From the NCBI GenBank assembly GCA_907164885.2, contig OU015493.1, positions 124,865,570-124,929,569 on the forward strand: 64,000 nucleotides of DNA, written 5' to 3'. This document shows, piece by piece, positions 51,911 to 63,685 of this stretch. The notes under the pieces are model-generated. The model was not told the DNA's origin and ran no database searches. It worked only from the letters and a program-made list of their open reading frames with translations. Each line of letters begins with the position of its first letter. The stretch's first letter is position 1. This DNA is from Dolomedes plantarius (Eukaryota > Arthropoda > Arachnida > Araneae > Dolomedidae). The position numbers and the translations under genes are program-made.

Positions 51911-53325
51911 ATCAGAAATTAAAATTACCCAAAAGAATGTCAACATCACTCGCAAATTAAGAAATATCACGAGCTTTTAGGAAAAATTATGCTACTTTAA
52001 TTATTTTTAACGATAAAACCTTCCTAAAACATCTACCATATCTGAATTCACGCCGAAAATAGTGGCTTTTCTTTTCCCCTCTACCCAATTCACACGCAGA
52101 CAAGTATCGGTAATACCGGCATTTGCTATGACAAATTGTCTATTTTTAAGGGAATGACCCTTCTTTTGTATACTACACGGAACGCTCTGCTGGTCACTCG
52201 AGAAGACGCAAGAAAGCGTTTCTGAAGGAACTCAAAAAAGGGATTTAACAATTTGAACAATCCAAGGTTCTAATGAATGATTTTGTAGAACTGAGAAAAA
52301 AATGCGTTGCAGGTCTCAGTTCCCGCACACAATACACACGCGTTTAATTCTCAGTGTGGTGAGCATATAAAAATGGAGTAATGTAGAGAATAGGAAATCC
52401 TCAGGCACAGTTGCAACAGCTTCTTCTATCCTATACTTTTTCGTCTTCTTTAAATGAAGTAAAAGTTTGACTTATTGATCAACAAGGCAAAGCTTTTTTT
52501 TCTTCTTTCAAACATTAGAAAGAAAAAAAACAACAGAACGTATATGGCATATATCTCAATCCAATGCAAAATGCAAGAATTTTTTTGGTAGAAAATGATA
52601 AGAAACAGCTAATCGAAAAGCTAATCGTGAGGCATCATGGCCCAATGGTCACGGTGATACTTCAGGTGGTGACAAGAAGATTTGTAAGTCATAAATCTTA
52701 AAATTAAAAAAAGAAAGGAAAATAAATAAATAAACAGCTAGAGTACTTTTAAAGAAAAATAATAGACGGTATAAACACATATTTAAAAAAATATGTAACG
52801 TAAAAATCAACATAATTTGCATAGTATGATGAGACCAGAACTCGAATTTTAAGTGCGTCAATACGTTAAAACTATCCACTCAGCCTTTTAGGTTCACCAG
52901 TTAAGTTCAATACACCTTTTATTTGCCTTACATTGACTAACAATTAGTTGTCTCTTAGTTTTGATGTATATTCAGTTTATTACCTTTGATTCTATATCAA
53001 AAATATATTTATAAAGGGTTCTATAATTTTACCCGACTACGAATTCTATCTATACGAGAACTCAGTTATGATCTCTGCACGCTTCTCGATTTTGGATTGT
53101 AAAGCATTCGATTATTGTCTCAGAAAAGCTCGCATCTAAGTCATCTATTTTAAATTCCTTTGTCTTTCCAATAGTCTCCTTTAAAATAGTCTATTAAGTT
53201 CAATAATTTCTTTAGAGGATGTATCAAAAGCTGATCTGTATAACAATTAGCCAATATATTTACATATTACTTCGCAAATTTTTGATATACAACTGAAACT
53301 AGTTTTTTTTCTACTTTAATTATAT
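51911..53325. other. no gene seen
   Basis: AT-rich. A tRNA-like A box (TGGCCCAATGGTCACGG) at 52638-52654 lacks a matching B box, so no RNA gene or SINE is called. Confidence 0.5.
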
Positions 53326-53965
53326 AAACACTAGGGGCTTTGCCCCTAGGCTCGCTCCTCTGTTATGGCTAATAGAGAGATACATAGGGGTGATTCTCGG
53401 GCAATGTAACAGCCATTTACTGTTGTCAGTCACCCTTATGAATATGGAATTATGGGAATCACTGTTTCAGCTTTAAAATTCAATTAAAAATCGAAATTTT
53501 AAGATAGAGACTTGAAATTAGGTTTATATGAATGAGAAAGCTTTCATCTTCCAGATGATGTAAATATTTTCTTTGTAAGATAAAAACTCGAGGAGCATCG
53601 ATATTACATCCACATATGTGACGATATTTCTCAAAAAATTGGGTTTAATATTTTGATGAAAATATTAGTCTGTTTTAAATTATTTTTAAACAAATGAGGT
53701 CTTGTTTGAAGGAGAAATGTCTGTAGTCTTAGATTGTAAAAAGATCAAAATTCTACGATTAATTTTTGGCGAGTTATCGTAATCTGAACATGAAAAGTCA
53801 ATATTTTTCCACAAAACATATAAAAAACTTAAAGTCCGACGAAGATGAGACATGTCTTACTTTCTTCCCCGCATTTTTCTGCATCTATTGGTATCGGTCT
53901 CGACCCCATACCCCCAGCGGTTTCGGAGGAGATAGCGTGACAAGCTTTTGACAGCGGCGGCGGCG
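53326..53965. repeat. repeat-like block with terminal palindrome
   Basis: CTAGGGGCTTTGCCCCTAG at 53331-53349 is a perfect 8-bp stem with TTT loop, followed by GCTCGCTCC. The block ends with a GC-rich GGAGGAGATAGCGTGACA and a (GGC)n run near 53955. It looks like an interspersed element, but no second copy is in the window. Confidence 0.4.
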
Positions 53966-54936
53966 CCAGTTACTTTTTTTTAGAATAGAGAGAATATTAA
54001 AAAAAATAGAAAATAATTATACTTTTTAATACTGAATATGCCAGTGAACAAGAACGTTACAAAATGAAAATTTGAGGATGAAATGTTATTGGAATTTCAA
54101 GAAGGAATGAGAATGAAAGCAATGGAAGTATTGAATAAAATTTTTTTCAAAGCTATATAAAAAAAGATTTTTTTGAGGGGGGGCACAATTTCTTTCTTTT
54201 TTAAACATATTTAAGGGTAACTTCAGTCAATATATCATAAAAGCATATGAAGGACCTCAATTACGGGAAGGAGCCTCTACTCACCCTCCTGTCTGCGTCC
54301 TTGAGGGGAACTATAAAGCTTTTAGTGGGGGCCCCTTTGTCATGCATTTCTTTTGACACGAGTTCACATCGAGTTTGTGAATAAAATAATAATAAAAAAA
54401 TTAAAAAGGAATTAGAAGAGGCCTATTCGAAGTTTGGGTTGAATGTGTAAGTTTGCCGTGTAAAATATGACGACTATTACGCAAAACAATTATAGAATAG
54501 TTGCTATCCATTTGTGGGAGAGAAAAAGAAGTATCAAAGAATATCACCTCCATTTTCCTCTATGATTGTAAGCCACTATCGCGCGCTTAAACAATGAATC
54601 AGGTTATTTAAGCTGGAGAAGAGAAATGAAGCGTATCACTGTTCTCCCACGGACTGTGAGAAATTCTTTTGTAACTTTATAAAGGGACTAAATAGCGTGT
54701 TGTGAATGGCTTATTTATAGGTCACGGTGACCAATCTTTTTTCACAGCCATCATTAAAGATGCCATTAAAGATGCGAAGAAAAATATAACAGTTAGGCTC
54801 AAATTAATGGAATTTTAAAAACTTTCCTTTCACGCTAATAGTAATTATTTCCTATTTTGTAATCACAATTTTAGTTATCTAATGAAATGCACACTACTAT
54901 AAGATAGTTAAAAAACCGAGTCTCTCATATATTTGT
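53966..54936. other. no gene seen
   Basis: AT-rich, with a small GGGGGCCCC-type fragment near 54330. Nothing else recognised. Confidence 0.5.
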
Positions 54937-55306
54937 GTTTGCAGTGTAAAGAGTGTCAAGTCCAAAATCGTAGTTTTGAGAAAAACGGGATTGAAAAAAA
55001 AAAAAGGCTTTTGTGGAGTCAGTTTTTTTTAAGTTTAAATTTTAATTTTTTTAAAAGTAAATTTTTCTAATTTAATTTTTGCTGAGTAAAGAGTGTTAAA
55101 TCCTTGATTGGGACATCAACCCTTTAACACTGACATGTTTGTGTTTTGTTTCACATAACCCAAATTTTCCCTGATGAATAAAAATATTTAGGAGTGGAAT
55201 TGGACTCAGCTTCCTGTACCCCGCAGTAGCCCTTGATTTTTCAAACATGCCTGGTTTGATAACTCATTTTAGCCGATTTTGGACTTACACCCTTTGCGCA
55301 GCAAAC
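54937..55306. mobile_element. 370-bp inverted-repeat MITE, class unknown
   Basis: Left GTTTGCAGTGTAAAGAGTGT then AAGTCCAAAATCG pairs with right CGATTTTGGACTTACACCC then TTTGCGCAGCAAAC. A third related motif, GAGTAAAGAGTGTTAAATCC, lies inside near 55085. No target duplication was identified. Confidence 0.7.
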
Positions 55307-58134
55307 ATAAGACATATGGTCGAAATTAGTATTATTTATAGTAAGTCTTTTGCGTTCATCTATTTAATTTCACAGGCAAACACAAGTTCGATCTAGTCAA
55401 GATGTAATTACGAGATTTTTACCATCCGTTTCAAGTGGGAGGCTTCCTAACGTCCGAGGTCATTCCCTCTTTAGGCCATCATAAAGCTGTTAGAGTTTCC
55501 TATACAGTAGATTTATTGGGTGGTGTTTATACAAAGAACAAAGGAGAGATAATTAAATTGTTACTCAGTGCAATAATGTAACATGACCATTCAGTAAAGT
55601 AATATTTTCCCTTACACCAATTATTGTTATTATTACTATTATTATTTTCATTTATTTATTTATTTTTTAAGTTTGAGATCTAACATTTGCCCGCGGGGAT
55701 ATTTTGAGTCGAACTTAACAGTCGGAGAAACAACGTAAAAGCATTGTATTAAACATAATCGGTTTCATTTATATTTCGATGAGAAAAACTAACACCACGT
55801 TCTTTGCTAGAGGCAAGGTCATTTAATCCATTTAATCAGCTTAAAATGGCCCACTACCCATTCTCAGTCGGAACTGAAAAACAGCCAGATGCACTTACAG
55901 CAGATGAAGGCTGTCAAATAAATCAAGAAACTGGGAATTAAAGGATGAAGAAGAGGGAGAGAAAATAATGGCCAAGAGCGACTTCGATGATAGAGAAATA
56001 AGCATAAGAATACGTTTTAGAGTTTAAACCCGTCCCACGTAATTTACCTGAAAATTAAAGGAGAAAAATTAAATGCGTTGTAATTCATGGAAAACTAATG
56101 ATAATGAACGACGAGTTGATGATGGTATGGGAATAATTGTTTTTAAAAGAGTTTATTTTAAAGCATTTTAAGATTACTGGAGACAGATTGGATTATGTGG
56201 CAAATGACACTAAAAGACATAATTAGGGTTATTATACATAGACCTCAAAATAAAAAAAGTATTTCTTTGCTTCATAATCTATGTATATATTTCCCTTAAC
56301 CTATAGCATATCAGGTCATCAATCTTTGCGTGAAGATGCCACGCAATTAATTCAGAAAGACGAGTTATTGATCTCTTGCCAAGCTGCAGAGAAAAAAAAA
56401 ATATGGAAGCTTACACCAATCTTATGAAGTTTAGGTCAGTTTCATCGAGATTTTAGATAAATTTCGCCCCCCATCATATTTTTACATCGGAAAATTGTGA
56501 AAAAAAATTAGAAAACAAACCAATAACTAATGCTGATTTTGGTTTATTTTCAAATTTTAAAAAGTGTGCCTTAAGTTTCGGGAAAGGAATGGCGAAATTT
56601 TCTGCGGTTTAAATAATTTATTCTATTTATGGATTTAAGAGCAACAAAGCTTTGAGGGATAGTAAGCATAATCTGATAATTCACTTGACTATTTTACTTT
56701 TAAAAAAATCAATAAATAAATTTTAAAAAAATCTACAAACTATCGTGAATCTTGCCCGATTCGTTTCAAAGTTCGAGGACTGTTTACAAACAGATCGGTA
56801 GGGTCTAACAGGTCTGTTTAAGAGCATAAAATTTCTGTTACAGAGCATAAAATATATGTTAATAAATAATGTTACAGAGTATAAATAAAGTACGTGAATT
56901 TTGAATCTAAAATTCACTACAGACAGAAAAAAAAGGAACTATATTTTTTCTAGTCAGCTTTGAGAAATTTGGAAATGCAATAAGGGATATTAATTCTAGT
57001 AAAAAATATTTATACCATTTAATATCTCCTAACGACACTGTGTCATCGTGTATATTTAGGGGCATAGCGGTAAATGCTTTTCCGACGATTTCTTTTATTC
57101 TCACTATTCATTTCGCTGAAATTTATACAAAGAACTAATTTAATACAGTTTTTATTATTGTAATAAAAAACCATGACATTGTAGTTTTACATGTTGTATA
57201 AAACTGAAACATTTAGTACAGTTAACTGAATTTAACGGTATTTGATACAGTTAACTGATATTTTAATTATATTTCAAGAAATTCTCCAGCATAAGGGATT
57301 GAAACGGAGAAGTTTTTTAAAAATTATTTATTTATTTATTTTTTAAGAGGGCGTTTTAAGAGACAGTACCAACAGTTTCAAATAAAGTTTCCTGATAAAA
57401 CCTCTTCTGGTTTTCAAGGGGGGAAAAAAACCTTCTAAACTCCAAGTAAATATAAACTCGACTCCTTCATTTTTTAAACCAGCTGGTGAGCGGAACATAA
57501 GGTTTTGGATGAAATGGTGTTTGGATCTATTCTTGAAGAAAAGAAACGATTGAAAGGGAAATAATGCTAAAAATGATCCACAGACGTTTTCTAATAAAGA
57601 GAAATAATCGAATTTTCCAAACAAAACTCTTGCCGAAAGAGATCATTTTATAAATACTGATTTAGCACGAAACAAATCCTTACAAAACTTCTGGTGATTT
57701 AAACATTTCGAGGAAATATTTAATTTTGATAAAAACCTAATTTTAAGCATCTGTATCATCTTCCTTTAGTCTCATGGCCAATAAGTTTACCGAATCTTAG
57801 AGTACAAACAACAATAAACTCTTTCATTCCGCGAAAATAGTAAACTCAACTGCATAGTTTTTCAATCATTGGGTTGCAACCTCCCCTGAAGTAATGTTGG
57901 GGGTGATGTCTCTGGGGGATTGCGGGAAGATTATTAGGTTTAAATTTTAAAAATAACTAATGAAGAGAGACAAAAATATATAAAAACGATACAAAAATGA
58001 AGCTAAAATCATTTTCAAAAATAAAAGATTTAATTATACATTTCAATTGCTTCTCAATGGTCGCTGAAAAGAACGCGACGCTCGATCCACTATTCTCTTG
58101 AACTTAACTTTGAGGTATGGTTATTTCGCAAGAA
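55307..58134. other. no gene seen
   Basis: AT-rich. Open frames of 61-93 codons on the minus strand (56723-57624) show no family resemblance or splice-site support. Confidence 0.5.
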
Positions 58135-58300
58135 CAGTGGCGTAGCGAGGGGGGGGGGGAGGCAAAGGGGTTTATCTTGCCCCGGGCGCCAAAGGGTCCT
58201 TTACACTAATTCTACATATTATATTACTATATATTTTCAGAAGGGGTGGCGCCTAAAAGGTATCGTACCCCGGGCGCCAGTTATTCTCGCTACGTCACTG
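58135..58300. mobile_element. hAT MITE, 166 bp, exact 8-bp target duplication
   Basis: Ends CAGTGGCGTAGCGAG and CTCGCTACGTCACTG (14 of 15 inverted), flanked by CGCAAGAA at 58127-58134 and 58301-58308. Internal CCCCGGGCGCC occurs twice. Too short to code. Confidence 0.93.
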
Positions 58301-58635
58301 CGCAAGAAAACAATTTTTGCTCAAGCTTTGACATAATTATTCAAGTAACATAAAATATGCAAGTTAATGAGGACAGTCGCGAACAGCTGATTTCCCATAT
58401 TCAAAAATATTTTTCGAGTAAAAACAAATTTTTGAGGGTCTTTCAGGAAGTAGAAGATAAAAAAAAAAAAAAAAATTGTTTCTAATTCAAAAATCAATTC
58501 ACTTAAAATGCTCTGTACTTGTTGAATACCGTTCTAAATTAGTAGATGTTGGATGGACAATAACAAACTTGTAAATTAAAACACTTAAAAGAGAAATATG
58601 TAGTTTATCCCAGTCATGATTTTTATTATATTTAA

Positions 58636-59180
58636 CCTTTCAGCGGGCGCGCCCATGTACAAAGTGCAACATTTTCGTAATTTTGAATGGTTTTTTTTGT
58701 ATGTAAGGTTTGAATGTTCTATGCAGTTTCTATTTACATCTACACCCTTTCTAATGCAGGTCTGATTTAACCGTGGTAAATCAGCGATTATATTGGATTA
58801 CAATACGACAAAAGCAGGAGTTGATGTAGTCGATCAAATGTGTAGCTATTACACGGTATCCCGCATATCACGTAGATGGACAATCTCATTGTTTTTTTCG
58901 GTTTTTGGACATAATAGGAATCAATTCGCAAGTTGTCCTTTGATCCAATAAATCGGACAGTTTTGAAATAAGGCGATTGTATGTGCATTCTTTAGCCTTT
59001 CATTTTAAATATATCTCTGTATTATCAACATTCTATATCTTGTCATAAAATGCAGAATTATTTTCAATTTGAAAAAAAAAAGTTTATTACAAAAGGAATA
59101 ATCAAGGTTGAAAGAGACGTTGCACTTTGTGCCACGCGCGCCTGCTGGTGTTCCCAAAAACTGGCGCTCCCGCTGAAGGG
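58636..59180 (+). mobile_element. piggyBac element, internally deleted
   Basis: Flanked by TTAA on both sides (58632-58635, 59181-59184). Inverted ends CCTTTCAGCGGGCGC and GCGCTCCCGCTGAAGGG, with a second inner pair GTGCAAC / GTTGCAC. Between them the plus strand (58788-58935) reads DYNTTKAGVDVVDQMCSYY, TVSRISRRWT, a piggyBac transposase C-terminal block (TKAGVDxVDxxCxxYxVxRxTRRWP). The catalytic core is lost. Confidence 0.92.
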
Positions 59181-61078
59181 TTAAGCAAAGAGAAACACAC
59201 ACACACACAATATTATAAACAATGAGTTTAATATTATCACTGATAATTAGAGGCGAAAAACACCCAGACGATAAGTCACGTTGATTTACTCTCTTTTTGC
59301 AGAAAAAAAGTTACATTTCTCTAATTATAAAAACTAAAGCCCTATGAGCAAACCTCGTTTATAAAGCTCCTATTTAAATAAGCTGCTAATAAAGTTTTTC
59401 ATCGTTATTACCGTCTGTCCTGCAGTGAAGAAAATTAAAGAGCATAAGACGAATGATTGGTCTCACAGTCAGCCTCATTTATCACAGAATAAATTACATG
59501 GATCTTTAGCTGATATGGATTTATTCAATCACACGTTGACCCCTGCTGTAATTTTAACATTCGTTCAAATGCCAATAAGCACAACAAATAATTCCTTTTT
59601 TAAGCTTGCGTGCTTAAAAATTTAAAAATCTAAAGAAAAGGTTACTAGTTATTTAACAAAAGACTGTTTCTAACATTCTGTGAGTATTATGTTCGAAAAA
59701 GGGAGCATTATATTAGAGAAAATTATTTTTTTCTAACATAATGCTGCCTTTTCTCTAACAGCCACGAAAAAGGTTTAAGAAATTACAACACTGAACTCCC
59801 AATTATCTGTTTTAATTACATATAGGTAATCCAAGTGAAACAACTAAAGGAGTACCCTGGTAATCCAAAATTGACATTTTAGTTTTTAACGTAGGATTAC
59901 GTTCCTTCCATAACGGTCCGCGGAAAAGCAAAATTTATGACGCTAAAACCGTCGTCGCGAGTTATAAATCAAGAGTGGCAGAGCAGACATATGTAACTTA
60001 TTTTTCTTACCATCGACCTATTTTTCATAGGGTTGTCACTCATCCTTCTGTTCATATGTAGGAATTTTAGTGAAAAAAAAAGAAAAAAAAAAAGAGGTAA
60101 ATAACGATAAATAATCCTATGTTATTAACCCACGGTAGTTTCGTTAGAAGAGACTACCTGAAATTTTTATAGGATTTTTTTTTCGCCTTTCTAGTACTTA
60201 GTAACTATCTGTAAGCATTCAGTTTGTCAGTTTGTTTGTGGGTGGGTGGGGGGATGGTTGCATGCAACTTGGGTTGCAATCAAAATCTTAGTCCCTGGCT
60301 TTTCTTTTGGCATTAATTTCTCTATTACTGCGGTACATTTATCATTTCGATATCCTCATACGACAAAGACAGCTGGGAAAGCCGTGAGAATATTTTGCTC
60401 TTTGATGCTGTCAGGTTTGTTCAGTATTTATTTAGTTGCGCGCAAGCAGTCTGTCACTTTGATCAAGGCGTACATGTAGTCACTCGTCCAAAAAACTTCC
60501 TGGTCACTTTTAAGCCTGAACCAACAGGGCTTGGCAAAACAGAGCCAGGCAGGTATTGCACTATGAACTAATCATGATAGATTAATCAATCAAGACAATA
60601 CATTTCGCCAGGTGGAAGACGGGTTGAAAAAAGATGATGGTACCTTCTGTGATAACTAATTTACCGCAGTTAGCCCTGCCACAAATTTGGCCTTTTGATA
60701 ATGCTGCAGCATTTGCAGCTCGAAAGCAGTCAGGATATATCGGTTGTAATTTGACTAATGAACACGCCTTTTATATCTAAGTGCGACAAGATTGGTCAGC
60801 TAACATGAGGGACATCCAAACAACGTGTTCCTTCGCTGTAGTGGGAGATCAGAGACGTTTTATATGAAACATTAGTTTTTCAGATGTGCGGCCTTCCAGA
60901 TTCCCTTCGTAAACTGTGAAACACACAGGAACATAGTCTATTTTCTGATATTAAAACTTATGTCACATCTACATGATTCTGTCCCATCACTGGAAAATAC
61001 ATTCCGGAGATACATAGCACTAAGTAACAATAGTTATTTTATGCACGTTTAAAGTAACCTTTTATATATATATCAATA
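59181..61078. other. no gene seen
   Basis: Contains an imperfect hairpin (59697-59752). A 77-codon plus-strand frame at 60246-60479 is somewhat GC-richer than its surroundings but has no recognised relative. Confidence 0.5.
59697..59752. repeat. hairpin-forming inverted repeat
   Basis: Arms 59697-59717 and 59732-59752 pair at 18 of 21 positions around GCATTAT / ATAATGC. Confidence 0.75.
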
Positions 61079-61150
61079 CTAGCTGAAAACCCGCACTTCG
61101 CTAGGGAGTACATTCAAATTAAATACAACGGTCAATGTATGCAATTAATG

Positions 61151-61152
<2 letters not shown>

Positions 61153-61230
<78 letters not shown>
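61153..61230. repeat. (TA)n microsatellite
   Basis: About 38 TA units, target of the next element. Confidence 0.95.
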
Positions 61231-61233
<3 letters not shown>

Positions 61234-61387
61234 TGCTAGATTTCTAGAAATAGAGGTGCCGCAACGGTAACCTTCCGGGGTGTGTGTTTGTGGAGGGAGG
61301 GGGGTTCCAAATTATTGATAAAGAGAGGTACCTAAAGAGAGGTACCGGAACGCCGTTCCGGCGCGTTCCGCCTCAAATCTAGCTCTG
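61231..61387. mobile_element. 157-bp inverted-repeat MITE in a TA array
   Basis: Ends CAGTGCTAGATTT and AAATCTAGCTCTG (12 of 13 inverted), bordered by TA on both sides. Interior GGAACGCCGTTCCGGCGCG is highly GC-rich for this window. Confidence 0.75.
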
Positions 61388-62077
61388 TATATATATATAT
61401 ATATATAATAAATACAACGATCAATGAATACAATTGATGTAAAAAAAAAATATATATATATATATTTATAAAAAAAATCGTAAGGGATATTTTTATAGAC
61501 AAAATAATGTAGAAGAAAATATTCAAATTAAATGTAATAAGGCATACTAAAGAATATAGTACAGTTTGAGGAACATAATATCTTTTAATGTATTTTAATA
61601 TTTTTTTGGATAATGTCCAATCGTCTGCCGCATTAGCAAGAAAACATTTTTTTTTGTCTATTTAGTTGTTATGCACGTGACGATAAATTTATTTAAAGTA
61701 TCAGAAAAAGAAATCACGTGATCAGCATTGAATAAATTAAATTCTAAAAAATAATCTTTAAAAATTCACCAAAAATCAGAAAATGGAGGTAAATATTCGA
61801 AAAAGATCTCATTTTAAAGGAATTTTTATGATCTTTCTCATGATATAAATTTTATAACCCTCAAATCCTTATTTTAAATGCAAACTTAAAAAAAGTTACT
61901 ACAACAGCTTAAAAATTTAATTTAAAAAAATCTAAGAAGCATTTCTCAAAAATCTTTTTTAGTGCACCCCTACACTATAAGAAGAATCGCCATGCAAAAT
62001 TTCAGCCCTTTAGTTTCCAGCGGTTTGGTCAGTGCGTTGTATGTCAGTCAGTCACGGAACTGTTTTATATATCAATA

Positions 62078-63325
62078 CTAGCTGAAGTACCCGACATTGC
62101 CCGGGATTTTAACAATATTTGTTAACCAAAATCAACACAGTATAAATAACATAGAAATAGTATATGTGAAATGTTATACACATCTCAGAATTCAGGAATT
62201 TCAGCCTTTCATCATTGAAGCACTAAAATCCGAAAAGTAAAAATGTCAAATTGTCTAATGTTTGCTAACCAAAATTAATTAAAAACTAAACACGTTATAA
62301 ATAACATAGAAAAAACGTGAAATCTTATACACATGAATAAAATGAAAACGCAATAAAAAATATATAAAATTATAATAAACTCCTCAGAATTCAGCTAGAT
62401 TTAGCCTTTTATCATTTGGGCAAAAAAAGAAGCTGAAATTTCCAATAGAACCATGATATGACTGTAGCGTTGCCTCTTAAAAAATGAAGTGTTTGATTGA
62501 GGGCTGCAAACCATTCAACTCCTCTCCATATTAAACTCCTATAAACATCCTCTACATATTAAATTCCTTTTCTCTCCATAATAAACTCCTCAGAATTTTG
62601 GTAGATTCAGCCTTTCATCATAGTACCACTAAAACCTGAAACATCCTCTCCAGAAATATAAATTTATTAATTACAATAATTAAACTCACCCAAATGTATG
62701 AATTACATAAGTTTTTTAACCAACATTTGAATAATTCGTAAATGAAAAAGCATATGAAAATAAAGATAATAAGAACTTCCGGAATCGAAATTAATTACCC
62801 TTAATTTTTAATTAATAAAAAACCAACATGATATGAATAAAAACGATAGTTGTTTAAAAGCATATGAAAATAAAGCTGTTATAAAGATAATAATAAAAAA
62901 AGCATATGAAAATAATGCTCGCGTATGAAGTTAACTTTATGATATAAAGATAGTAATAATAATATAACGCGTGCATAAAATATTTAGCTTTTCAAGCGAA
63001 ATAAATTCATTTTTAGAAAAAAACTACTTTTAATCGAGAAATTAAATACATTGCACAAAATTTTGATTTTACCAACTTTCTACCTACAATTTACACCCTA
63101 CTTCTTTGGAGTTGGGTGTTGAAACATTCTCTTTGAAAAATTTACACCCTACTTCTTTTAAATAGGGTGTAAATATAAAGTTTTAACATCGAATTGAATG
63201 CCAGTTAAAAATTATTGTTGTTTAAAATCATATGAAAATTACGCTATTATAAAGATAAAAAAAGCATAGGAAAATAATGCGTGCGCATGAAGTTAACGTT
63301 ACGATATAAAGATAGTAATAATAAT
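62078..63325 (-). mobile_element. Helitron-related sequence, 3' end present
   Basis: Begins (on the minus strand, ends) with a stem CCCGG/CGGG in CCCGGGCAATGTCGGGTA and TTCAGCTAG at 62078, the classic Helitron 3' hairpin plus CTAG. Internal AT-rich units repeat (CTCAGAATT, TTCAGCCTTTCATCAT; GCATATGAAAATAA). No 5' end was found before the next copy starts. Confidence 0.6.
62835..63325. repeat. about 130-bp direct repeat pair
   Basis: 62835-62965 and 63217-63325 share GTTGTTTAAAA, CATATGAAAATAA, GAAGTTAACKTTA and GATATAAAGATAGTAATAAT. Between them TTTACACCCTA / TAGGGTGTAAA forms a perfect 11-bp hairpin at 63141-63173. Confidence 0.75.
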
Positions 63326-63685
63326 ATATATATATATATATAAAACAGTTCCGTAACTAACTGACTGACTGACTGACATACAACGTACAGACCAAACCGC
63401 GGGAAATAAAAGGGCTGAAAATTTGCATGGCGATTCTTCTTTTAGTGTAGGAGTGCACTAAGAAAGATTTTTGAAAAATTCTTCTTAGATTTTTTTTAAA
63501 TTAAATTTTTGAGTTGTTTTAGTAACTTTTTTTAAGTTTGCATTTAAAATAATAATAATTTGAGGGTTATAAAATTTATATCACGAAAAAGATCATAAAA
63601 ATTCCTTTAATATGAAATCTTTTTCGAATCTTTACCTCCATTTTATGATTTTTGGTGAATTTTTAAAGATTAATTTTTAGAATTT
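63326..63685 (+). mobile_element. Helitron copy, 3' truncated
   Basis: Begins in a TATATATAAAACAGTTCCG run and continues with AACTGACTGACTGACATAC and GGGCTGAAAATTTGCATGGC like the 16837 copy. Similarity stops near 63685. Confidence 0.75.

Larger units (their letters stand above)
61079..62073 (-). mobile_element. non-autonomous Helitron, expanded by (TA)n and a nested insert
   Basis: Minus-strand copy of the 16837 family. Its 3' end reads CGGGTTTTCAGCTAG before host T, and its 5' end AAAACAGTTCCGTGACTGAC is at 62040-62068. A (TA)n array and a 157-bp element lie in its 3' part. Internal blocks (GGGCTGAAATTTTGCATGGC) match the other copies. Confidence 0.75.

Noticed and set aside
52620..52690. 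tRNA-like A box TGGCCCAATGGTCACGG
   Set aside because: No B box at the right distance and no cloverleaf.
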